NCBI GenBank assembly: GCA_913063045.1
Contig: CAJXYM010000011.1
Span: forward strand, 1 to 36,765
Origin: an uncultured Flavobacteriales bacterium
GTDB lineage: Bacteria > Bacteroidota > Bacteroidia > Flavobacteriales > BACL11
Direction of reading: 5' to 3'
Length of the DNA: 36,765 nucleotides
Below the pieces are notes generated by a model. That model was not told the origin of the DNA. It saw only the letters and a list, made by a program, of their open reading frames with translations, and made no database searches. Position 1 is the first letter of the stretch. Every line of letters starts with the position of its first letter. A program made the translations under genes and the position numbers. Positions 30,487-36,765 of this stretch are shown here, in pieces.

Positions 30487-30494
30487 CAAAGTTA
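30487..30494 (-). promoter_or_regulatory. -7 promoter element of the accA operon
   Basis: On the minus strand this is TAACTTTG, an exact TAnnTTTG match, about 21 bases before the accA ATG. A TTGAC lies 15 bases upstream (30508-30512), slightly closer than the usual -33 spacing. It also rules out the longer accA frame as the main start. Confidence 0.42.
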
Positions 30495-30534
30495 AATAAA
30501 ATGATTTGTCAACGCATATAAAAAATGAGATGAT

Positions 30535-30542
30535 TATTTTTG
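30535..30542 (+). promoter_or_regulatory. -7 promoter element of ispE
   Basis: TATTTTTG is an exact TAnnTTTG match ending 21 bases before the ispE ATG at 30564. TTTG at 30505-30508 is 26 bases upstream, longer than the usual spacing, so the -33 box is uncertain. Confidence 0.36.
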
Positions 30543-30563
30543 TTGTTGAAAACTATTTTTATT

Positions 30564-31316
30564 ATGATAAATTACCCTAACGCTAAGATTAATATTGGCT
30601 TAAATATTGAATCTAAAAGATCAGATGGTTATCATAATATCTCTTCTGTATTTTATCCTATTCATAATTGTTATGATATTCTTGAAATTATAGAATCTAG
30701 TGAATTTAAATTCACATCATCAGGAATTACTATTCCTAAGGGAATAAATTTATGTGAAAAAGCCTTTAATATTATTCAACTTAAATATGCAATTAATCCA
30801 GTACACATTCATTTGCATAAAAATATTCCAATAGGAGCAGGTCTTGGTGGAGGTTCCTCTGATGCAGCTTTTACTTTAAAATCTCTTAATGAAATATTTC
30901 ATCTTAATATCTCTAATGATGAATTAGAAAAATTAGCAATATCACTTGGTGCTGATTGTCCTTTTTTTATTGAAAATAGACCAAAGATTATTAATGGAAT
31001 TGGAGATGTTATGAAAAATATAGATTTAGATTTATCTAATTATAAGATTATATTAATGAACTCAGATATTCATATTAGTACAAAAGAAGCTTATAATAAT
31101 GTTTCAGTTTATTCTTCAGAAGTTTCAATTGAAGATCTGATTTTTCACCCTATTAATAGTTGGAAAAAAACTATTAAAAATGATTTTGAACAAAAATTAT
31201 TTCTAAAATATCCAGTATTAGCAGAAACTAAAAAAAATCTTTATTCTAATGGTGCGGTTTATGCAAGTATGACTGGAAGTGGATCAGTTATTTATGGAAT
31301 GTTTAGTTCTAAATAA
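30564..31316 (+). CDS. ispE: 4-diphosphocytidyl-2-C-methyl-D-erythritol kinase
   Basis: IspE phosphorylates CDP-methylerythritol in the MEP pathway for isoprenoid precursors. The start is the ATG giving MINYPNAKINIGLNI; an upstream TTG frame lies in the promoter. The 250-residue GHMP kinase has Lys8 (NAKINIGL), KRSDGYHNISSVF, the ATP loop PIGAGLGGGSSDAAF (89-103), Asp131 in GADCPFF, and the C-terminal GHMP motif SMTGSGSVIYGMF. It is a little shorter than E. coli IspE (283) but has all motifs. It converges on rho, with stops two bases apart. Confidence 0.96.
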   Translation: MINYPNAKINIGLNIESKRSDGYHNISSVFYPIHNCYDILEIIESSEFKFTSSGITIPKGINLCEKAFNIIQLKYAINPVHIHLHKNIPIGAGLGGGSSDAAFTLKSLNEIFHLNISNDELEKLAISLGADCPFFIENRPKIINGIGDVMKNIDLDLSNYKIILMNSDIHISTKEAYNNVSVYSSEVSIEDLIFHPINSWKKTIKNDFEQKLFLKYPVLAETKKNLYSNGAVYASMTGSGSVIYGMFSSK

Positions 31317-31318
31317 AA

Positions 31319-32971
31319 TTATCCATTCATTGTTATTAGAAACTCATTATTATCTTTTGTTTTCTGAAGGCGATCTTTCATAAACTCAATAGCTTCGACA
31401 GGATTCATATCTGCTAGATAATTTCTAAGTACCCATATTCTTTGAATATATTCTTTATCTAAAAGAAGATCTTCTCTTCTTGTACTAGATGATACTAGAT
31501 CTATCGCTGGATATATTCTTCTATTAGCAATTTTTCTATCTAATTGAAGTTCCATGTTACCAGTCCCTTTAAATTCTTCAAAGATAACTTCATCCATCTT
31601 ACTTCCTGTTTCTGTTAGAGCAGTTGCTAGAATTGTTAATGATCCTCCATTTTCAATTTTTCTTGCAGCTCCAAAGAATCTTTTTGGTTTGTGAAGAGCA
31701 TTTGCATCTACACCTCCACTTAGTATTTTTCCAGATGCAGGTTGTACCGTATTATAAGCTCTAGCTAGTCTTGTAATAGAGTCTAAAAGAATCACTACAT
31801 CGTGACCACACTCTACCATTCTTTTAGCTTTTTCTAAGACTATATCAGCAACTTTTACATGTCTACTTGCAGGTTCATCAAATGTCGAGGCAATTACTTC
31901 AGCATTTACACTTCTTTCCATATCAGTTACTTCTTCTGGTCTTTCGTCAATAAGCAGAATAATCATATATACTTCTGGATGATTATCAGCTATAGCATTT
32001 GCTATATCTTTTAAAAGAACTGTTTTACCAGTTTTAGGTTGAGCAACAATAAGTCCTCTTTGCCCTTTTCCAATAGGGGTGAAAATATCTATCATTCTAG
32101 TAGATATATTATTATGACCATTATCAATTAAATGAAACTTTTCATTTGGAAATAATGGTTTTAAGTGTTCAAAAGGTACTCTGTCTCTTACTATTCCAGG
32201 GTCTTTACCATTAATGCTTTTCACTTCTATTAATGGAAAGTATTTTTCACCAGTTTTAGGAGGTCGAACAGTTCCAAGTATTGTATCCCCAGTTTTTAGT
32301 CCAAATAGTTTAATTTGAGAATGTGAAACGTAAACATCATCAGGAGAAGAAAGATAATGATAATCAGAAGATCTCATAAATCCATATCCATCAGGCATAA
32401 TTTCTATTACCCCCTCAGTTGATATTATACCATCAAAATCATAGTCATAGTCAGACTTAGGTTTTAAGTCTGCTCTTTCAGGCTTGTTTCCCTTGTAGTT
32501 TTTACTATGTGGTATAACGCTTTGCTTAGGATTGTTTGGTTTATTAGGGTTACTATTAGGGTTACTATTAGGGTTACTATTAGGGTTACTATTAGGGTTA
32601 CTATTAGGGTTAGTATTGGTTTTGTTAGGCAGATTTTTATTTTTCTGATGATTGTGTACAGGTTTTTTAAAATTATTAGGTTTTTTAACTTCTGTTTCCT
32701 TTAATTTTTCATCAGGATTTTTCTCCGCATCTTTTATATTAGTTGTATTAGAAGGTTTGTCTTTTTGCTGTAATTTCACTTCTTTTTTCTTTTCAACTTT
32801 TTTAACAGCTGGCTTTTCTTCAACCTTTGCATTATTTTCTGCTTGATGATCTAATATAGCATAAGCAAGATCTAATTTCTTTAATTTATCTGATTTAGGT
32901 ATATTTAATTTTTTCGCAATATCTCTTAAGTCAGCAACTTTTGAGTCGTTTAATTCTTCTAATTTGTACAT
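31319..32971 (-). CDS. rho: Transcription termination factor Rho with long disordered linker
   Basis: Rho is the hexameric RNA translocase that terminates transcription. The 550-residue protein has a Rho_N-like helical domain (about 1-42), then about 135 residues of Lys-, Glu-, Asn- and Pro-rich linker (45-180) containing five NPNS units and one NPNK (121-144). The RNA-binding cold-shock domain ([27 protein letters not shown]) follows, then the ATPase core: Walker A QPKTGKT (311-317), DERPEEVTD, Walker [11 protein letters not shown], and [15 protein letters not shown]. coli Rho is 419 residues; the extra length is the linker. Insertions here are typical of Bacteroidota, and in Bacteroides thetaiotaomicron such a region drives condensate formation. 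Confidence 0.97.
   Translation of the reverse strand: MYKLEELNDSKVADLRDIAKKLNIPKSDKLKKLDLAYAILDHQAENNAKVEEKPAVKKVEKKKEVKLQQKDKPSNTTNIKDAEKNPDEKLKETEVKKPNNFKKPVHNHQKNKNLPNKTNTNPNSNPNSNPNSNPNSNPNSNPNKPNNPKQSVIPHSKNYKGNKPERADLKPKSDYDYDFDGIISTEGVIEIMPDGYGFMRSSDYHYLSSPDDVYVSHSQIKLFGLKTGDTILGTVRPPKTGEKYFPLIEVKSINGKDPGIVRDRVPFEHLKPLFPNEKFHLIDNGHNNISTRMIDIFTPIGKGQRGLIVAQPKTGKTVLLKDIANAIADNHPEVYMIILLIDERPEEVTDMERSVNAEVIASTFDEPASRHVKVADIVLEKAKRMVECGHDVVILLDSITRLARAYNTVQPASGKILSGGVDANALHKPKRFFGAARKIENGGSLTILATALTETGSKMDEVIFEEFKGTGNMELQLDRKIANRRIYPAIDLVSSSTRREDLLLDKEYIQRIWVLRNYLADMNPVEAIEFMKDRLQKTKDNNEFLITMNG
32544..32615. repeat. 12-bp tandem repeat in rho (six units)
   Basis: Six head-to-tail copies of a 12-mer, TTAGGGTTACTA on the plus strand: five perfect and a sixth with C to G at position 10. 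On the coding (minus) strand each unit encodes Asn-Pro-Asn-Ser. Because the unit is a multiple of three, copy-number change would keep the frame. Confidence 0.95.
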
Positions 32972-33081
32972 TTAATTTTAATTTTTTGGAAAATTGTTTT
33001 AATTTTATTTAATTGAATTTATTGGGTGAGTATTATGAAATTCAAATAAAAAGTTTTGTAGTTATTCTTGGTAAGATCTAA

Positions 33082-33089
33082 CAAAAATA
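33082..33089 (-). promoter_or_regulatory. -7 promoter element of rho
   Basis: The minus strand reads TATTTTTG, an exact TAnnTTTG match. It would place the rho start near 33076, leaving a leader of about 105 bases before the ATG at 32971, long for this window. No clear TTTG is visible upstream, so confidence is moderate to low. Confidence 0.35.
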
Positions 33090-33130
33090 CAATTTTTTCC
33101 TTTATCAGATAAGATTTGTGAATTTTAATT

Positions 33131-33138
33131 TATTTTTG
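33131..33138 (+). promoter_or_regulatory. -7 promoter element of the DUF4293 gene
   Basis: TATTTTTG, an exact TAnnTTTG match, ends 13 bases before the ATG at 33152. TTTG at 33115-33118 is only 12 bases upstream, too near for a standard -33, so the assignment rests on the -7 box alone. Confidence 0.33.
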
Positions 33139-33151
33139 GAGAAATTTTTAT

Positions 33152-33559
33152 ATGATACAGCGTTTTCAATCTTTACTCTTTTTCTTTGCTTTTTTAACAT
33201 TATTAATAATAGTTTTTTATTTTCCTGTTTTAGTAGTAAATATTGATGATCAAGAAAAGATTTTTTTATTACTTGCTGATCATTTCTCATTTGTAAGACT
33301 TTTTATCTTTTTATCTGCTGGGCTTTCTTTGTTTTCTATTTCACAGTATAAAAATAGAAAACGCCAGATTTTAATTTCTTCTGTTTCTCGATTAATGATA
33401 ACACTTGCATTTGTTTCTCTTGTCTTTCTTTACAGAGAAAGTGAAGATATTGGTGTCGGGCTTTTCTTGCTAATAATTCCTTATACTTCGTTATTTTTAG
33501 CGACATATTTTATAAGAAAGGACGAAAGAGTTATCAAAGATGCTGATAGATTAAGATAA
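33152..33559 (+). CDS. DUF4293-family membrane protein
   Basis: A 135-residue membrane protein beginning MIQRFQSLLFFFAF and ending FIRKDERVIKDADRLR. The MIQRxQ start and the KDExxxKxADRxR end fit the Bacteroidota DUF4293 family. Four hydrophobic segments are visible at about 6-29, 48-63, 79-93 and 102-119, so it is an inner-membrane four-helix protein. The function is unknown. It is divergent from rho, a neighbourhood I recall as common in the phylum, and converges on the phosphodiesterase gene with a 2-base gap. Confidence 0.8.
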   Translation: MIQRFQSLLFFFAFLTLLIIVFYFPVLVVNIDDQEKIFLLLADHFSFVRLFIFLSAGLSLFSISQYKNRKRQILISSVSRLMITLAFVSLVFLYRESEDIGVGLFLLIIPYTSLFLATYFIRKDERVIKDADRLR

Positions 33560-33561
33560 TT

Positions 33562-34053
33562 TTATCTTTCAATTTCAATTATTTTTAGATCTTTTATATC
33601 TTTATTGTCAATTTTAAATTTTAGCATTGTTTTAACTTTATGTATACCATAATCTCCTACTGCTCCCGGATTCATATGTAATATTTTAAGTTTTTTGTCA
33701 TACATTACTTTTAAAATATGAGAATGCCCACATATGAATAAATCGGGCTCGTATTCTTTTAATCTTTCTTTTATTCCTTTTGTATATCTTCCTGGATAAC
33801 CTCCTATATGTATCATCATTACTTTTACGTCCTCACACCTAAATAATTCTATTTCTTTTAAGCTTCTTCTTATAATATGATTATCTATATTTCCTGTTAC
33901 TGCTCTTACTTTTGTGATTTTATTTAATTCATCAATAATTTCTATTGATCCAATATCACCTGCATGCCATATTTCATCACATTCTCTGAGGTGTTTTTCT
34001 AAGCGAGAGTCAAGTTTATGGTGGGTGTCTGACAGTAATGCTATTGTCTTCAT
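33562..34053 (-). CDS. YfcE/MJ0936-family metallophosphoesterase
   Basis: A calcineurin-like phosphoesterase that uses a two-metal centre to hydrolyse phosphodiesters; the natural substrate is unknown. The 163-residue protein shows Asp9 and His11 (LSDTHH), Asp33 (GDIGS), Asn55 (GNID), His82 (HIGG), His110 and His112 (GHSH) and NPGA, so all metal ligands are present. Its ATG begins immediately after the stop of the upstream SprB-repeat gene with no spacer, so it is probably cotranscribed, but a shared function is doubtful because it is cytosolic. Its end nearly abuts the convergent DUF4293 gene. Confidence 0.9.
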   Translation of the reverse strand: MKTIALLSDTHHKLDSRLEKHLRECDEIWHAGDIGSIEIIDELNKITKVRAVTGNIDNHIIRRSLKEIELFRCEDVKVMMIHIGGYPGRYTKGIKERLKEYEPDLFICGHSHILKVMYDKKLKILHMNPGAVGDYGIHKVKTMLKFKIDNKDIKDLKIIEIER

Positions 34054-36765
34054 TTATTTTGCTAGCGTAATTTTACCTGCATATCTGAAGACTTTATTTT
34101 TGTAATCTATAGCCTCTATATTGTAGTTGTATATTCCTGTTGGATAATCTGCTCCATCCCACTGTTTATTTTCTTGGTTAAAGACTAATCCTCCCCATCT
34201 GTCGTATATTCTTATTTGATATGATTTCATTGCTGTCATCACCGGTCCAAAAGTATCATTTACTCCATCATTATTTGGCGTAAAAGCATTAGGGATATAA
34301 CAGGTATATACTGGGTTTATAGTTATATTTTTTTGTAGCGTATCCCCACAGCCATATTGATTTGTAATTATTAGTGCTACTACATATTCTCCTGTATCGC
34401 TATAAGTATATGTAAAACTCATACTATCTGTTATTATTTGCCCATCTCCCATATTCCATAAAATGGCTACCATATCCTCACTTTGATTTATAAAAATAAT
34501 ATTAGGATTTTCAAGATCTGTTGGTTGTGGTCCTAGAGCAAAAATTGCTGTAGGTGATGGTAGTATACTAATGATTTCATTTATAGAGTTACTACAGCTA
34601 GTATTTGGGTCGGTATACTCATAACTTATTAGGTAGTCTCCTGTTTCTAGATTTTCTACATCAAATAGACTATTTATTTGTCCATCTATTAAATATACTC
34701 CCCCCTGTGGTGTAGCCTGATTAAGTATAAAAGAAGGGTATGTCTCACAGATATCATCTAGAGTAATATCTAAAACAGGAGGTGTATTAACAACAATTGT
34801 AGCACTATTATTAGCAGGACTTATACATCCATCACTATCCATTATTGATGTTAGATTGGTATTAATGGTAGCTGCTGGACTTAGTTGTATTGGCAGCCCT
34901 GTTGCTAATACTCCCATAGAGTCTATTGTATATGATTGACTATTTATTACTACTGTATATTGATTAGCCAGTGGATCAATTATCTCTATCGCTATGTTTG
35001 ATATTTCATTCTCACATATTGGGCTTTGTACGCTATAGTTAGCAAATATCTGATCTGCTTGATTTACTGTTGCACTACTATCTATTCTACAACCATTATC
35101 ATCTATTATTGAGAAGTTATAATTACCAGCACTTAGCGCTAGAGGGTCATCACCAAACCAGTTTTCATTATATGGTGCTGTCCCTCCATTTACACCTATA
35201 TATATACTCCCGTTATTACCATTAAAACAATTAGCATCACTAACGGTTATGTTAAGTAGGATAGGATTGGGCTCGTAAATATTTATAAAATCAGTTTCTA
35301 CACAGCCATTATTATCTGTTATAGTATAGCCATAGTTTCCTTGAGCTAAAGCAAGGTTGTTAGACCCTGCCCAGTCTTCATTATATGGAGCTGTTCCTCC
35401 AACTATCATTAGGAAGGCTACTCCATCTGATAAACCATAACAACTTACATCAGTAAGTAATTCATTTACTTGCAACAGATCAGGCTCTGTCATTATGATA
35501 CTATCATTTATGACACAGCTATTAGTATCCGTGATAGAGTAGTAATATATTCCAGCACTTAAGGCTTGTGGATCATAACTACCCCAGTCTTGTATATATG
35601 GGGCATATCCTCCAGTGATATTTAGATTAGCTGTTCCGTCTGAGAGACCTTTACAACTCACTCCAACATTATTCTCTGTTGACAGTATTGGAGCAGGCTC
35701 TGCTATAATGACACTTGCTTGTACGTTACAGTTATTAAAATCACTTATCGTAAAATTATATAATCCAGCACTTAAGTTATTAGGATTATTAGTTCCCCAA
35801 TCTTGGCTGTATGGTGCTGTTCCTCCATTTATCTGTACGGATGCATATCCACTATTATCTCCATTACATAGCGCATCTTGCGTGCTTGTATTTATAATTA
35901 ATTCTTGAGGTTCTGTAATGGTTATGGAGTCTATATATGTACATCCATTACTGTCTATTACTGAATATTGATAACTGCCAGCACTTAGCGCTGCAGGGTT
36001 ATATATTCCCCAGTTTTCAATATACGGAGATACTCCTCCAGAGGAATTTAACAGACTATAACCATCATTGCCATTATTACAGGATACATTAGCTTCTACA
36101 GAAAGTACTAGTAAAGGGTTTGGCTGAGTAATAGTAATATCTCCTGAATAGATACAGCTCTGAGAATCTGTTATACTGTATGTATATGTTCCTACTGAAA
36201 GATTTGTTATATTTTGTGTAGTATCACTATTGCTCCATAAAAAATTATAAGGACTTGTTCCTCCACTAATAGCGGTATTAATATTAGCATTATTACCCCC
36301 AAAGCAACTTACATTAATTTGACTATAAGTAATAATAGGTGCGGTTGGTTCTGTTATAGTTATACTTATATTTTCACTACACCCACTCGAGTCTGTTACA
36401 GATACTGTATATAATCCAGCGTTTAAGTTATTTATATCCTCATTAGTATTATTATTTGTCCATATATATAAGAACGGAGCAGTTCCAGACAGCACACTTA
36501 TATCTATACTACCGTCATTTGAGCCAAAACAACTTGCATCTACTTGGGTATAGCTAAGTAGTAGGGCAGGAGGTTCACTAATTGTATCGGCTATAGTAAT
36601 ATTACATCCGTTACTATCTATAGCATTAAGAGTATATATTCCAGCTCCTAGATTATTAAGATCTTCTGTGGTGTCATTATTACTCCAAAGATATGTAAAA
36701 GGCAATGTTCCTCCATTAATAGTTATATCAATAAATCCATCATCCGCTAGACATGCACTTACATC
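34054..36765 (-). CDS. SprB-repeat gliding/adhesion surface protein, truncated by right edge
   Basis: The C-terminal 903 residues of a large cell-surface protein; the frame stays open to the window edge, so the N-terminus, signal peptide and any further repeats are missing. From the edge there are three repeats of exactly 75 residues (1-225), then five of exactly 71 (226-580), each with a Cys near the start, GGTxPY, and a second Cys in DxNGC. A region of about 150 residues without clear repeats, a PKD-like domain (WNMGDGQ, about 738-820) and a gliding-motility C-terminal domain (822-903: CYIPNAFTPNNDGVND, IYDRWGGLVF, PTGIYNYNIEA) follow. That last domain is the type-B sorting signal for type IX secretion. 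SprB-like proteins act as mobile adhesins; ligand unknown. Confidence 0.9.
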   Translation of the reverse strand, partial: DVSACLADDGFIDITINGGTLPFTYLWSNNDTTEDLNNLGAGIYTLNAIDSNGCNITIADTISEPPALLLSYTQVDASCFGSNDGSIDISVLSGTAPFLYIWTNNNTNEDINNLNAGLYTVSVTDSSGCSENISITITEPTAPIITYSQINVSCFGGNNANINTAISGGTSPYNFLWSNSDTTQNITNLSVGTYTYSITDSQSCIYSGDITITQPNPLLVLSVEANVSCNNGNDGYSLLNSSGGVSPYIENWGIYNPAALSAGSYQYSVIDSNGCTYIDSITITEPQELIINTSTQDALCNGDNSGYASVQINGGTAPYSQDWGTNNPNNLSAGLYNFTISDFNNCNVQASVIIAEPAPILSTENNVGVSCKGLSDGTANLNITGGYAPYIQDWGSYDPQALSAGIYYYSITDTNSCVINDSIIMTEPDLLQVNELLTDVSCYGLSDGVAFLMIVGGTAPYNEDWAGSNNLALAQGNYGYTITDNNGCVETDFINIYEPNPILLNITVSDANCFNGNNGSIYIGVNGGTAPYNENWFGDDPLALSAGNYNFSIIDDNGCRIDSSATVNQADQIFANYSVQSPICENEISNIAIEIIDPLANQYTVVINSQSYTIDSMGVLATGLPIQLSPAATINTNLTSIMDSDGCISPANNSATIVVNTPPVLDITLDDICETYPSFILNQATPQGGVYLIDGQINSLFDVENLETGDYLISYEYTDPNTSCSNSINEIISILPSPTAIFALGPQPTDLENPNIIFINQSEDMVAILWNMGDGQIITDSMSFTYTYSDTGEYVVALIITNQYGCGDTLQKNITINPVYTCYIPNAFTPNNDGVNDTFGPVMTAMKSYQIRIYDRWGGLVFNQENKQWDGADYPTGIYNYNIEAIDYKNKVFRYAGKITLAK
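35026..36090 (-). repeat. Five 213-bp SprB-type coding repeats (71 residues each)
   Basis: Residues 226-580 of the right-edge protein divide into five units of exactly 71 residues. Each has xxxCxxxxxG at the start, GGxxPYxxxW around residues 18-27, an ALSAGxY-type motif around residues 34-40 and a Cys at residue 50. The DNA copies are diverged, so this is old repeat expansion, not recent duplication. Confidence 0.85.
36091..36765 (-). repeat. Three 225-bp SprB-type coding repeats (75 residues each)
   Basis: Residues 1-225 of the right-edge protein form three units of exactly 75 residues with the motif LWSNNDTTEDLNNLxxGxYT around residues 26-45, the common SprB repeat form. They differ from the next five units by a 4-residue longer central loop. 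More copies may lie beyond the edge. Confidence 0.85.

Noticed and set aside
32544-32615. Possible CRISPR or true telomere
   Set aside because: The units are head-to-tail with no spacers, are in frame within a conserved gene, and there is no sign of a chromosome end.
32507-32704. Plus-strand open frame of repeated Ile-Arg-Val-Thr residues
   Set aside because: It is the antisense reading of the rho NPNS minisatellite; the rho frame continues through it and matches the family on both sides.
35615-35908. Plus-strand open frame opposite the SprB repeats
   Set aside because: It is antisense to conserved repeat units; no independent support.
36703-36705. Start codon of the right-edge protein at 36705
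   Set aside because: The codon is TTG (Leu) inside a repeat, and the frame stays open and repeat-like to the window edge, so the gene is truncated, not starting here.

Overview
The window is an AT-rich chromosomal segment from a member of the Bacteroidota, most likely the Flavobacteriales. Three observations support this. The ribosomal super-operon runs rpsL-rpsG-fusA-rpsJ with no tuf, and secY is followed directly by map with no adk. carA-eno-gltA follow rplQ. Type IX secretion (T9SS) cargo genes lie at both window edges: a type-A sorting tail on the left and SprB repeats with a gliding-motility C-terminal domain on the right. Start codons lack Shine-Dalgarno sequences and sit behind A-rich leaders. 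Several upstream regions carry the Bacteroidota -7 element TAnnTTTG. The lineage is inferred from these features; no database search was possible.

Layout. 1-116: last codons of a secreted T9SS cargo protein. 117-317: AT-rich spacer with a possible weak terminator and a good promoter. 318-17813: 33 tightly packed plus-strand genes (str, S10, spc and alpha operons joined) encoding ribosomal proteins, EF-G, SecY, methionine aminopeptidase, IF-1 and RNA polymerase alpha, closed by a strong terminator. 17887-21615: carA, eno and gltA, closed by a second strong terminator. 21677-26768: a UbiD-family decarboxylase, a convergent marR plus DEAD-box helicase pair, and a divergent acyl-CoA ligase whose shared control region carries an inverted repeat. 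26765-30465 (minus strand): accA-dnaB-secreted protein operon, the last commonly mislabelled asparagine synthetase B. 30564-33559: ispE, rho (with a disordered NPNS-repeat linker) and a DUF4293 membrane protein. 33562-36765 (minus strand): a YfcE-type phosphodiesterase directly behind a large SprB-repeat surface protein that runs off the right edge.

Most of the window is core translation, transcription and central metabolism. I see no prophage, transposon, CRISPR array, tRNA or rRNA. No gene-free stretch exceeds 300 bases; the longest are 117-317 and 32972-33151. The less ordinary signals are the 12-bp telomere-like minisatellite inside rho, the two-period repeat structure of the right-edge adhesin, the MarR/acyl-CoA ligase operator region, and the conserved secreted protein with an unjustified name. 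I found no clear candidate for an entirely new multi-gene system.
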